Below are positions 1 to 8,413 of a stretch of DNA of 45,219 bases, one piece after another. Both the position numbers and the translations under genes were made by a program. The notes below the pieces were generated by a model. It saw only the letters and a list, made by a program, of their open reading frames with translations. It did not search any database and had not been told where the DNA came from. The stretch's first letter is position 1; the number at the start of each line of letters is the position of its first letter. This stretch comes from DASUFP01 sp036274495 (lineage in GTDB: Bacteria > Bacteroidota > Bacteroidia > AKYH767-A > OLB10): positions 1 through 45,219 of the forward strand of contig DASUFP010000085.1 of NCBI GenBank assembly GCA_036274495.1, read 5' to 3'.

Positions 1-996
1 TTTCTGCTCGTGAGAGATACCTTTTCCTTCGATGCACTTGAATACACTCTTAAATTATCGTTTCCGGTATACATCTACTATTTCTCAAGACGTTTGATTC
101 GTTCCAAAACGGATCTTCACGGAGTTTTTCAAACCTTCCTCTATTCATCGTTGGTTGTAGCCGCAATCTTTATGTTTGAGCTGGTATTTCATCCCATCAA
201 TGTTGTTTATTCAAGAGGACTCGAACGGTTTCAGGGATCCTATGCCGATTCGATGAACTATGCCGTTTACCTCACCTGTTCACTTGCAATAGTCTGCTAT
301 GCCTTTCTTGAAAAGCAGTCTGTCTACTCCTTTTCAAAGCGGGTGACACCGGTTCTTATTGTGGTGGTGTTGGGGACTTTGATGCTTTTTAACATCAACC
401 ACACTGCGAGTTACGGAGTAGTCGGAACAACACTGCTCCTTTTCTTACTTCACAGCCTGCGGTCAAATGTAGGTGCCGGAATAGCTTTTTCCATTGCTTT
501 GATGGCAATTATTTATGTATTCGGACACGAGACCATTGATGAAAAAATAAGACCGCTTGTTGAAACCGACATCAAGGTGTATGAAGGCGAAAAGGATAAT
601 GAGGCCCTTTTACACGGCCGTGTAGGCAGATGGGAAAACTTTCTGGGTGTCTTTTTTGATCAGGGTATCGTCGCGCAATTTATAGGGTTACCTTCCGAAA
701 TGGCCAAACCCTATATGTACATCTCCAAGGGTTCGCACAACGATTTTGTACGAACACTCATGTTCACCGGATTTTTAGGATTGCTTGCTTATCTGTTTGT
801 CCTTTCCAGCTTATTTGTCCGTGTAACATCGCACAAAACACCTGCACAGTTCCTGGGCCTGTCGAGTCTTGCCATACTCTGTCTTTATTCCATAAGCACC
901 ACCCCACTGCTGTATCAGCCGATGATGTATGTATTGCTACCGGTATTTTGTTTGTTTACCCTGCCGGCTCCGATAATTGATGATTATGCCGGTTGA
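1..996 (+). CDS. O-antigen ligase/polymerase (Wzy-like), 5' partial
   Basis: Integral membrane protein of the O-antigen ligase/polymerase type, expected to polymerise or transfer lipid-linked repeat units at the periplasmic face of the inner membrane. The frame is open from base 1; the first possible start inside the window is a GTG at 10, but family members are usually 400 residues or more, so the N-terminus probably lies outside. At least seven hydrophobic segments are visible. The large loop carries the Wzy_C-type pattern GRVGRW (about residue 204 counted from the GTG) and, later, GSHNDFVRTLMFTGFLG, matching the family's HN-x-F/Y-L...G signature. It overlaps the downstream glycosyltransferase, which supports operon membership in a polysaccharide locus. 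Ligase versus polymerase cannot be decided from sequence. Confidence 0.75.
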   Translation, partial: FLLVRDTFSFDALEYTLKLSFPVYIYYFSRRLIRSKTDLHGVFQTFLYSSLVVAAIFMFELVFHPINVVYSRGLERFQGSYADSMNYAVYLTCSLAIVCYAFLEKQSVYSFSKRVTPVLIVVVLGTLMLFNINHTASYGVVGTTLLLFLLHSLRSNVGAGIAFSIALMAIIYVFGHETIDEKIRPLVETDIKVYEGEKDNEALLHGRVGRWENFLGVFFDQGIVAQFIGLPSEMAKPYMYISKGSHNDFVRTLMFTGFLGLLAYLFVLSSLFVRVTSHKTPAQFLGLSSLAILCLYSISTTPLLYQPMMYVLLPVFCLFTLPAPIIDDYAG

Positions 997-2089
997 AAAA
1001 AAGAAACTGCTTATCATCGGTAAATTACCGCCTCCCTATATGGGACCTTCGGTGGCATTTGAAATATTGATTCGTTCAGAACTGAAAGAGCAGTTTGATT
1101 TGCGGTATCTGGATATTAAAGCAAACGAAACGCTTGACACACTTGGAAAATTCAGTTTCTCCAAAATCAGAAAAAACATTTCCGTTTATAAAAAGTTCTC
1201 GGAAATGCTTTCCGCTTTTCGTCCTGATATTGTGCTTATACCCATAAGTCAGACAACGCTTGGGTTTCTTAAAGATGCTGTATTTATATGGCTTTGTAAA
1301 CGACAAGCGATAAAATCTGTAATACAGTTGCGCGGCAGTAATTTCAGAAAGTGGATTGAGTCGTCATCCTTTCCGGTACGGAAATTTGTTGCCCATATTC
1401 TGAAGATGCCGGAGGGAGTGATAGTGCTTGGCAACAAGCTGAAGTACCTGTTTGAAAATTATTTTAGCGACGACCGCATATTCGTTGTACCAAATGGCGC
1501 CGACTATCCTGTTGTTGCAAAGAATAACGGCAGTAACGAAAAAACGACATTTGTTTATCTTGCCAATTTACAGTCGTCGAAAGGAATCAGGGACGTACTG
1601 CAGGCCGCTAAATTGTTAGCACAACAACAGCTTCCCTTTCGTCTTTTTGTTGCAGGTCAGTGGCGTGATGAGGCGACCAGGATATTCTGCGAAAAACTGG
1701 TTTCAGAGAACCAATTACCGGTAACCTTTTTTCCTCCTTTAAAAGGGAAAGAAAAGTTTGACTACCTGGCCTCGGGTGACGTATTTGTTTTCACTCCACG
1801 GGAGCCGGAGGGCCATCCCTGGGTTATAATTGAGGCCATGTCGGCAGGGTTGCCTGTTATCTCCACCGATCAGGGAGCCATAACGGAGTCGGTATCAGAT
1901 GGGTTAAATGGCTTTATAGTACCTGCCGGTTCACCTGAATCGATAGCTTTAAAAATGGCCGAACTGATTACCGATCAGGGCAAAAGGGTTCGAATGGGAG
2001 AAATGAGCAGAAAATTTTATGAGGACCGGTTCACAGAAAGCAGGATGGTGGCTAACATGGCCAGGGTATTAAGCGATCTTGCCGGATAA
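980..2089 (+). CDS. Glycosyltransferase family 4 (GT-B fold)
   Basis: Cytoplasmic GT-B glycosyltransferase, likely adding one sugar to the lipid-linked repeat unit; donor and acceptor unknown. The N-terminal half opens with KKKLLIIGKLPPPYMGPS, a typical acceptor-domain strand and glycine-rich loop. The C-terminal Rossmann domain starts near FVYLANLQSSKGIRDVLQA and contains the retaining-GT E-x7-E type motif in PREPEGHPWVIIEAMSAGLPVI, where the two glutamates contact the nucleotide-sugar. Length (about 370 aa) is normal. Possible starts are TTG 977, ATG 980 and ATG 986; ATG 980 is used here, 986 is equally plausible. It overlaps the 3' end of the upstream polymerase gene, implying translational coupling. 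Confidence 0.85.
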   Translation: MIMPVEKKKLLIIGKLPPPYMGPSVAFEILIRSELKEQFDLRYLDIKANETLDTLGKFSFSKIRKNISVYKKFSEMLSAFRPDIVLIPISQTTLGFLKDAVFIWLCKRQAIKSVIQLRGSNFRKWIESSSFPVRKFVAHILKMPEGVIVLGNKLKYLFENYFSDDRIFVVPNGADYPVVAKNNGSNEKTTFVYLANLQSSKGIRDVLQAAKLLAQQQLPFRLFVAGQWRDEATRIFCEKLVSENQLPVTFFPPLKGKEKFDYLASGDVFVFTPREPEGHPWVIIEAMSAGLPVISTDQGAITESVSDGLNGFIVPAGSPESIALKMAELITDQGKRVRMGEMSRKFYEDRFTESRMVANMARVLSDLAG

Positions 2090-2114
2090 GGTGGTGAACT
2101 TGAGCGGGATTCGT

Positions 2115-2122
2115 TATTTTTG
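2115..2122 (+). promoter_or_regulatory. Candidate Bacteroidota -7 element (TATTTTTG)
   Basis: The octamer matches the Bacteroidota -7 consensus TAnnTTTG and ends nine bases before the ATG at 2132. That would leave almost no leader, and no well-spaced -33 TTTG is seen, so it may be coincidental; read-through from the upstream genes is the simpler model. Confidence 0.25.
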
Positions 2123-2131
2123 CTAAATCTG

Positions 2132-4276
2132 ATGGAACAACTCACCCAAAGCCTGCGAGACGGCAAAATGCAAATTCAGGAGGTACCCTTCCCGGCATTG
2201 AATCCCGGAACGGTTCTTATACGCAATCATTTTTCTGTGATAAGCGCGGGTACCGAAGGCAAAACCGTTAAGGATGCCCGTTTGGGTTATATCGGCAAAG
2301 CCCGGGCACGAAAAGCTGAGGTAAAAAAAGTAATTCAGACTGCCAAAACGCTCGGCTGGATGAATACTTACAAGATGGTTATGAACCGGCTCGATGCTCC
2401 TGCTCCGCTTGGATACAGCTGTGCCGGTGAAATTATTGCCATTGCCGGTGATGTAACCGCATTTCAGGTCGGCGACAGGGTAGCGTGCGGCGGTAACACT
2501 GCTAACCATTCCGAAATAGTGGCAGTCCCTGTTCAGCTCTGTTCAAAAGTTCCTGATCAGGTCAATCTTGAATCTGCGGCATTCACCACCCTTGGCGCAA
2601 TTGCACTTCAGGGAATTCGTCAGGCCGATTTGCGGCTTGGGGAAAATTGTGTTGTTATCGGACTGGGACTCATCGGACAGCTGACGGTTCAGCTGCTGGC
2701 GGCTTCGGGCATTCGTTCTATCGGTATCGACATTGACAACTACCAGGTGCAGGAGGCCCTTAAAAATGGTGCCACTGCAGCCTATACGCGCAGTAACGAC
2801 CATCTGGAAGCGGCAGTGCTCTCGCTTACCGGTGGCTATGGCGCTGATGCTGTTATTATTACTGCCGGTTCCTCCTCTAACGATCCTGTAGATCTTGCAG
2901 GTACCCTTTGCCGCCAAAAAGGCAAGGTGATAATAGTTGGTGCCGTTCCAACAGGATTTGAACGTGCGGCTTACTTTAAGAAAGAACTTGATTTAAGGAT
3001 GTCCTGTTCGTATGGCCCCGGCCGTTACGACACCGACTACGAGGAACATGGCATCGACTACCCCTATGCCTATGTCCGGTGGACAGAAAACAGGAATATG
3101 GAGGCTTTCCTTCGCCTGATAGCCGATAACAAAATTGATCCTGCAAAGGTTATTACTCACCGATTTGATTTTAACAAGGCACCGGAAGCATATAATCTCA
3201 TTGTTAACCGGTCGGAACCGTTGTTAGGCATCACACTCAAATTCGATTTATCGAAAACACCGCAACATACTGTATACACTAACACCAAAGAAACTGCGGC
3301 TCCGGGGGCAGCAGCTCCTGCAGTATCCTTTATCGGGGCAGGTTCGTTCGCACAAAGCTTTTTATTGCCTGCTGTTAGCGGAGCAGCAACGCTTCGCGGA
3401 ATTGCAACAGCACGTGCTGCCAACGCCCGCAACATGCAGGATAAGTATGGTTTTGCATTCAGCAGCGGCGATACCGCTGATATTCTGAATGACGCTGAAA
3501 CCAATACCGTTTTTATTGCGACACGCCACAACACACATGCCGGTTACGTTATGGAATCGCTACGAAAACATAAAAATGTTTTTGTCGAAAAGCCGCTTTG
3601 CATGAGTGAGTCGGAACTGATAGAAATAGCTTCACTGTACAAGTCATCCGGAACCCGGCTGATGGTTGGTTTTAACCGTCGCTTTGCCCCCTTCACCGAA
3701 AAAGTTATGCAGCTGCTTCCGGCAGACAGTTCTTTACCGGTGTCGATCAATTACCGGATTAATGCGGGAATTTTGCCGGCAGCGCACTGGATACATGATC
3801 CTGAAGTCGGGGGTGGCAGATTGCTGGGCGAGGCCTGTCATTTTATCGACTTGTGTGCATATATTTCAAGATCGCCCGTACAATCGGTTAGCGCACAAAC
3901 CATGACAGATCCGGGCAACAACCGCGACACGTTTGTGATTGCTCTGACCATGGCTAACGGAAGTATTGCTTCTGTCAGTTACTTTTCAAATGGCAATAAG
4001 AGTACTTCCAAAGAATTTCTGGAAGTGTTTTCTGACGGCCTTGTTGTTACCATTAACGACTTTGCTGAAATGACGGTAACCGGCAGTCAAAGAGAAAACG
4101 GAAGCCGAAAATCCGGTCAGAATAAGGGCCACAAAGAGGGCGTTCGGAAATTTCTTGAGAGTATTCAAAACGGAACAGCTTCACCTGTAAGCTTCGAATC
4201 GCAATTCAACAGTATGCTTGCAACTTTTAAGGCATTGGAGTCGATAGCAATGAAAGGTGAAAGACTTACTCTTTGA
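2132..4276 (+). CDS. Bi-domain oxidoreductase: zinc-type dehydrogenase fused to Gfo/Idh/MocA
   Basis: About 714 aa with two nucleotide-binding modules. The first half (about residues 1-370) is a medium-chain (zinc-type alcohol dehydrogenase-like) reductase: APLGYSCAGEIIAIAG, then the Rossmann motif ENCVVIGLGLIGQLTVQLL. The second half (about 390-714) is a Gfo/Idh/MocA NAD(P)-dependent sugar dehydrogenase: AVSFIGAGSFAQSFLLPAV for cofactor binding, NVFVEKPLCMS (the EKP catalytic-site motif), and GGGRLLGEACHFIDLCAYI (glycine-rich/H-x-x-D region). Such fusions are recurrent in Bacteroidota capsule/exopolysaccharide loci, where a role in modifying an activated sugar is assumed but, to my knowledge, substrates are not established. 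A TTG 12 bases upstream is in frame; the ATG is preferred. The 3' end overlaps the next gene by 20 bp. Confidence 0.85.
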   Translation: MEQLTQSLRDGKMQIQEVPFPALNPGTVLIRNHFSVISAGTEGKTVKDARLGYIGKARARKAEVKKVIQTAKTLGWMNTYKMVMNRLDAPAPLGYSCAGEIIAIAGDVTAFQVGDRVACGGNTANHSEIVAVPVQLCSKVPDQVNLESAAFTTLGAIALQGIRQADLRLGENCVVIGLGLIGQLTVQLLAASGIRSIGIDIDNYQVQEALKNGATAAYTRSNDHLEAAVLSLTGGYGADAVIITAGSSSNDPVDLAGTLCRQKGKVIIVGAVPTGFERAAYFKKELDLRMSCSYGPGRYDTDYEEHGIDYPYAYVRWTENRNMEAFLRLIADNKIDPAKVITHRFDFNKAPEAYNLIVNRSEPLLGITLKFDLSKTPQHTVYTNTKETAAPGAAAPAVSFIGAGSFAQSFLLPAVSGAATLRGIATARAANARNMQDKYGFAFSSGDTADILNDAETNTVFIATRHNTHAGYVMESLRKHKNVFVEKPLCMSESELIEIASLYKSSGTRLMVGFNRRFAPFTEKVMQLLPADSSLPVSINYRINAGILPAAHWIHDPEVGGGRLLGEACHFIDLCAYISRSPVQSVSAQTMTDPGNNRDTFVIALTMANGSIASVSYFSNGNKSTSKEFLEVFSDGLVVTINDFAEMTVTGSQRENGSRKSGQNKGHKEGVRKFLESIQNGTASPVSFESQFNSMLATFKALESIAMKGERLTL

Positions 4277-5465
4277 AAGAAGCTGCATTTTATTGAAACC
4301 GAAAGATCACAACGAGGCAGTTGAATCAGCATTTACAAAGCTGAAGAATTACATTGAAGCAGCCGATTTCAGCGGATACGATCCGTATGACGGGCTGATG
4401 TCGCCGCTGTTCAGACTTCCTGTATTGCGCAGTTACAAACCCATCCGGTTTTATGCGCAACAACTCATAAAGCGTTCGCCGGTAAACCTGCGGCCGTTGC
4501 TGGGCATTCAAAAAAGCGTTAATCCGGTGACGCTCGGGTTGTGCATCCAGGGCTATACGGCAACAGCCGCCTCCAAAGCCGAAGCATTCCATGTATGTGA
4601 TCCGCTTGTTGAACGGCTGAAGCAACTGCAAAGCAAAGGCTTCAGTGGTGCCTGCTGGGGATATAATTTCGACTGGGAAGCGCGGTATGCCACTATTCCG
4701 GCTTATCAGCCAACCGTTGTTGCAACAGGTATCATTATTAATGCACTTTACAAATATGCAACGCTCAGCGGAGACACAAAAGCTGATGATCTGATATCGG
4801 GTGCGGCTCAGTTTGTACTAAACGATCTGAGAAGGACAACGGACCCTTCCGGAGCTGTCTGTTTCTCTTACTCCCCTTTTGATTCACAAAGAGTTTACAA
4901 TGCAAGTCTTAAAGGCGGACGTATTCTTGCGCAGGCAGGTGCACGAACCGGTAATAAACTGATGCTGGAGACAGCCATAAAGGCTGCTGAGTATGTGGCA
5001 GAGCGGCAGCAGCCTAACGGTGCGTGGACATATGCCGAATCAAAAGGCACATGGACTGATAATTACCACACCGGTTATGTTCTCGACTGTCTCTCAGATA
5101 TTGCCCGGCTGTGTGCAGTAACGACATTTGATGAGGTCATTAAAAAAGGATTTGATTTTTACCGCAACCACTTTTTTGAAACGAGTGGGATGCCGAAGTT
5201 TTATCACAATGCAGCTTTTCCTGTTGACTGTACTGCCGCCGCTCAGTCGATACTGACACTTACCCGGTTTGGAGCTACCGAAAAAGCACTGGAGGTGGCA
5301 GCTTATATGATCGGGCACATGCAGAGCAAGTCGGGTGCCTTTTATTTCAGGAAATACAGGTCGCATACCGAAAAAATCTCCTTTATGAGGTGGTCCGACA
5401 GCTGGATGTTTGCAGCATTTGGTGAGTTGCTCAGAGAAATAAAAACTGAACGGGCGACCGTTTGA
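4257..5465 (+). CDS. Alpha/alpha-toroid protein of polysaccharide locus
   Basis: About 402 aa, predicted soluble, no signal peptide. The sequence reads as a helical toroid: repeated helical pairs with aromatic-rich turns such as GACWGYNFDWEARYA, RQQPNGAWTYAESKGTW, NYHTGYVLDCLSDIA and SGMPKFYHNAAFPVDCTAAAQ. This layout resembles six-hairpin glycosidase/cyclase folds. Homologues adjacent to fused oxidoreductases in Bacteroidota polysaccharide clusters have carried misleading names (for example delta-aminolevulinate dehydratase); nothing here supports that reaction. A lyase, epimerase or hydrolase role on the nascent polymer is possible but unproven. The start is a GTG inside the 3' end of the upstream gene (20 bp overlap), so translation is probably coupled; no upstream in-frame ATG exists. 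Confidence 0.7.
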   Translation: MKDLLFERSCILLKPKDHNEAVESAFTKLKNYIEAADFSGYDPYDGLMSPLFRLPVLRSYKPIRFYAQQLIKRSPVNLRPLLGIQKSVNPVTLGLCIQGYTATAASKAEAFHVCDPLVERLKQLQSKGFSGACWGYNFDWEARYATIPAYQPTVVATGIIINALYKYATLSGDTKADDLISGAAQFVLNDLRRTTDPSGAVCFSYSPFDSQRVYNASLKGGRILAQAGARTGNKLMLETAIKAAEYVAERQQPNGAWTYAESKGTWTDNYHTGYVLDCLSDIARLCAVTTFDEVIKKGFDFYRNHFFETSGMPKFYHNAAFPVDCTAAAQSILTLTRFGATEKALEVAAYMIGHMQSKSGAFYFRKYRSHTEKISFMRWSDSWMFAAFGELLREIKTERATV

Positions 5466-5737
5466 GTTAACCCCGGTAAAACCGGCGAAGCCTCCTCTTT
5501 CCTGATTTTTAGAGGCCTGTTTTTCAACATTTTACATCAATTACTGAAATAAAATATTAATAAATGATTGTTAATAATATCATCCTGAACTGATAATCAC
5601 CAAACTTCTTCGCTAAATAAATTGTTAATTTTGTCATGGAATGATTTCATTGGCTCACTTCCAGAAGCTCACCCCCCGGAAGTCATTCATTGTTAGTTCT
5701 TTAAGAAGATTCTTAAATTAAACTATTCTAACTGCCA
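5466..5737 (+). promoter_or_regulatory. Intergenic region with weak terminator and candidate -7 promoter element
   Basis: No gene is seen in this gap. A CCGGT-AAA-ACCGG hairpin just after the stop and a GCCTC...GAGGC stem followed by a short T run (about 5491-5525) could end the upstream transcript. At 5626-5633 TAATTTTG matches the Bacteroidota -7 consensus TAnnTTTG and would give the sugar transferase gene its own promoter with a leader of about 100 nt; a clear -33 TTTG is not visible. Confidence 0.35.
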
Positions 5738-6847
5738 ATGAGAAATCCGTTCGCCACCGTTACCCCGCAAAATCCCCCGGTAGTAAGGGACCTTTTAAGG
5801 TTCAACAACATCAGGGAGTCAATGATGCGGGAACCGGGCAAGGATGTTTACTCCTGGTTATCTGAGCATCTCGACATAGAACACGAACGCACAATGGTAA
5901 TAATGACCAAAACGGCGTTCAATGTGCATGCACTTTCCGATAATTACTTTAAGAACCTTATTAATCTGGCGCGGATCAATGACATTCGGCACATCAATAA
6001 ATTTTTTCACGCGATTAACGAGAAACTGCCTTCCGGCGGATTTTTTTCAGGATGTGTTGAAACAAAGGGTGAACGGAAAAAAAGAATTCTGGGCAAATAT
6101 CCTGTCGGCATAAATTACACCTACTACTCATTTGATTTTATTTTTAAGAGGGTATTCCCAAAACTACCTTTAACCAAGAAAATATATTTCAGGATGACCG
6201 CCGGCAGAAACCGGGTGTTGTCGAAAACCGAAACGTACGGAAGACTTTACAGCTGTGGTTTCATAATTGTTACCGAAAGAAAAATAAACGGAAAGCTCTA
6301 CTTCATTGCCAAAAAAGTTGGGGAACCCTACAGCGGTCATGCCCCCTCCTATGGCCCTATCTGCAAAATGAGGCGGCTTGGCAAAAACGGGAAAATTATC
6401 AGCGTATATAAGTTCCGCACCATGCATCCTTATGCAGAATACCTGCAGGAATATGTGTACGAAAAAAACAATTTGCAGGAGGGCGGAAAATTCAAAAACG
6501 ATTTCCGTGTAACTACCCTTGGTAAATTTATGCGGAAGTACTGGATTGATGAACTGCCTATGCTGGCTAATTTACTGCGGGGCGATCTCAAATTGTTTGG
6601 TGTACGGCCGCTCAGCTCACATTACCTCAGCCTTTATTCTGATGAACTTAAAGAAACCCGTGCGAAAGTAAAGCCGGGACTGATACCGCCCTTTTATGCC
6701 GATTTGCCTAAAACGCTGGATGAAATTCAGGAGTCTGAAAAGAGATACCTCGAGAGTTATCTTAAAAGTCCTATGTTGACTGACATCAGGTATTTCAGCA
6801 AGGCAATCAAAAATATTCTGATCAAAAAAGGCGTCAGGAGCAACTGA
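5738..6847 (+). CDS. Sugar-phosphate transferase (bacterial sugar transferase family)
   Basis: About 369 aa. The C-terminal half (about residues 205-365) is a polyprenyl-phosphate sugar-1-phosphate transferase domain (PF02397 type): ICKMRRLGKNGKIISVYKFRTM, DFRVTTLGKFMRKYWIDELP and LLRGDLKLFGVRP are the family's signature blocks, with the catalytic D-E pair in WIDELP. The enzyme normally transfers hexose-1-phosphate onto undecaprenyl phosphate to start repeat-unit synthesis. The N-terminal 200 residues are unusual: there is no multi-pass membrane domain as in WbaP/WcaJ and no obvious re-entrant helix before KFRTM; instead a soluble region with SGGFFSGCVETKGERKKRI. Membrane attachment is therefore unclear. 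Codon use matches the neighbouring locus. Last gene of the polysaccharide cluster. Confidence 0.82.
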   Translation: MRNPFATVTPQNPPVVRDLLRFNNIRESMMREPGKDVYSWLSEHLDIEHERTMVIMTKTAFNVHALSDNYFKNLINLARINDIRHINKFFHAINEKLPSGGFFSGCVETKGERKKRILGKYPVGINYTYYSFDFIFKRVFPKLPLTKKIYFRMTAGRNRVLSKTETYGRLYSCGFIIVTERKINGKLYFIAKKVGEPYSGHAPSYGPICKMRRLGKNGKIISVYKFRTMHPYAEYLQEYVYEKNNLQEGGKFKNDFRVTTLGKFMRKYWIDELPMLANLLRGDLKLFGVRPLSSHYLSLYSDELKETRAKVKPGLIPPFYADLPKTLDEIQESEKRYLESYLKSPMLTDIRYFSKAIKNILIKKGVRSN

Positions 6848-6882
6848 TCTTTCCCCGTTTAACCTTCGGTACACTATATTAA

Positions 6883-8304
6883 TTATTTTTTTGTCGCCGG
6901 AAGGGTATAAATTTCCATTGGGTTGCTGATACGTAACAGGTAATCGCCGGCAGGCAGATCGGCACCGTTTTTATATTCGTACCGGTTCTTACCCTTTTCA
7001 ACAGGTATGGCTTCGGTATGAACTATTTTACCCGCGCGGGTCAGCAATTGCATAGTCGCCATTGTAGGCTGTTCCGATTGAAAGGTTACAAGAAAACTAT
7101 CGGTAAACGGATTGGGACCCAACAGGAAATTACTCATGTTGGCTTCAGCATTCGTGGATTGTACATCATCATTTCTGACAATTTTCCAGAGCGAAACATT
7201 CTCTCCTTTGCCATTGAGCCGTGTTTTTTCCTGAACCAGCAGCGCATCATCGGGGCCATTCGATAACAAAGCGGTAAAGTACCCGAATTCGGTGATACCA
7301 ACTTTTATCTGCTTTGCATCAAAAGGCGATGTAAAGCCTTCATCGGGTTTTCCGGGATGGTATTTAAGTTCTATCAATCCTTTTTTGAATTGCGATTCGT
7401 CGGTAGTGAAACCAAAAAGGTAAACGCCGCTTTCGTCGCCTGCAGCCAGTTCCAGTTTTTCAATTTCTTCCGAATTGTACCACTTTGACAACGTACCGCG
7501 CACGTATCCGCGGTTCCTGATTATCGAGCCGGTTGCATTTACAGAGTTGCCGATTTTAACCTGGCTGGGACCCGTGTAGAGACATCCTGCCTGCAACTCA
7601 AGTATACCCGCAGCCAGATCGGATTGCATAAACACTCCCGATTCATTATTTATTATAAGATGTTCGCAATAGGAAGGAATACCGTTACCGGCCGATTGCT
7701 TCATGGTACCATCAAAAATATAGGTCGCCTTTTTACTGAGGTCTACAGCACCTTTCAGCTGAATGTTACCGGATAACGATTTTTTATCAAGACCCTCGGC
7801 CGAGCCTATATGAAGAATTCCATCATCGTATAATTTGAAATCACCATTACCTTCTATTACGCAGTCGTCGAGAAATAATTCTCCTTTGCAAAAAATCCCA
7901 CCCCTTCCTCCTGATTTAAAAACACTAAAAGTATTGGTATGTAAAACCAGTTTACCACCCTTTTCGATGGTCACTTTTCCTGCAGTTGTCTCTTCACTTA
8001 CCACTAATTCGCTTCCATCAGCAATGGTTATGCTGTTCGCATTTCTGCCGGGCGGTTCATCGGTGTCGACCCATGCCGATCCATCGTAACGTTCCCATAT
8101 ATCCGAACTGCCCCAATCACCCGTTCCCCTTGTCCTGTAGGATCCTTCAACAGAGACATCTTCATCACTGTTCTTATCCTTTCGGTTCACAAAAATTACA
8201 AGCGCACACGCCGCTGCCCAAAGTGATATCCCGATGAGAACCCGGGTTCTCATGGTCATGCGCGTACGCCGCGATGTAACCAGCCTCTTTTTCCTTTTAG
8301 ACAT
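6883..8304 (-). CDS. Membrane-anchored beta-helix-like surface protein with T9SS-like tail
   Basis: About 473 aa. The N-terminus is very basic (about 30 residues rich in K/R) followed by one hydrophobic segment, VLIGISLWAAACALVIFV, then NRKDKNSDEDV: this looks like an uncleaved anchor rather than a clean signal peptide, although a start at an internal Met (MTMRTRVL) would give a more ordinary signal. The body has DIWERYDGSAWVDTDEPPG and repeated short G/N-rich beta strands (ITIADGSELVVSE, VTIEKGGKLVLHTN), the pattern of right-handed beta-helix or G8-like surface proteins. The end resembles a T9SS type-A sorting domain: LLGPNPFTDSFLVTF ... ADLPAGDYLLRI, but finishes TLPATKK. It shares style with the 1166-aa gene upstream, so the two are likely paralogous surface proteins in one transcription direction. 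Function unknown. Confidence 0.65.
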   Translation of the reverse strand: MSKRKKRLVTSRRTRMTMRTRVLIGISLWAAACALVIFVNRKDKNSDEDVSVEGSYRTRGTGDWGSSDIWERYDGSAWVDTDEPPGRNANSITIADGSELVVSEETTAGKVTIEKGGKLVLHTNTFSVFKSGGRGGIFCKGELFLDDCVIEGNGDFKLYDDGILHIGSAEGLDKKSLSGNIQLKGAVDLSKKATYIFDGTMKQSAGNGIPSYCEHLIINNESGVFMQSDLAAGILELQAGCLYTGPSQVKIGNSVNATGSIIRNRGYVRGTLSKWYNSEEIEKLELAAGDESGVYLFGFTTDESQFKKGLIELKYHPGKPDEGFTSPFDAKQIKVGITEFGYFTALLSNGPDDALLVQEKTRLNGKGENVSLWKIVRNDDVQSTNAEANMSNFLLGPNPFTDSFLVTFQSEQPTMATMQLLTRAGKIVHTEAIPVEKGKNRYEYKNGADLPAGDYLLRISNPMEIYTLPATKK

Positions 8305-8413
8305 ATCTAACTATTATTCAATTACTTATGAAATCAAATGGACATAATATTCCCATTGATAACAGTGTACGAATAATGAGCGGTTTGGTTTCCCGAAGCA
8401 GTATTAAGGGTAG

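Noticed and set aside
4257..5465. Delta-aminolevulinate dehydratase
   Set aside because: Name sometimes attached to this family, but none of the enzyme's lysine or metal-site motifs are present.
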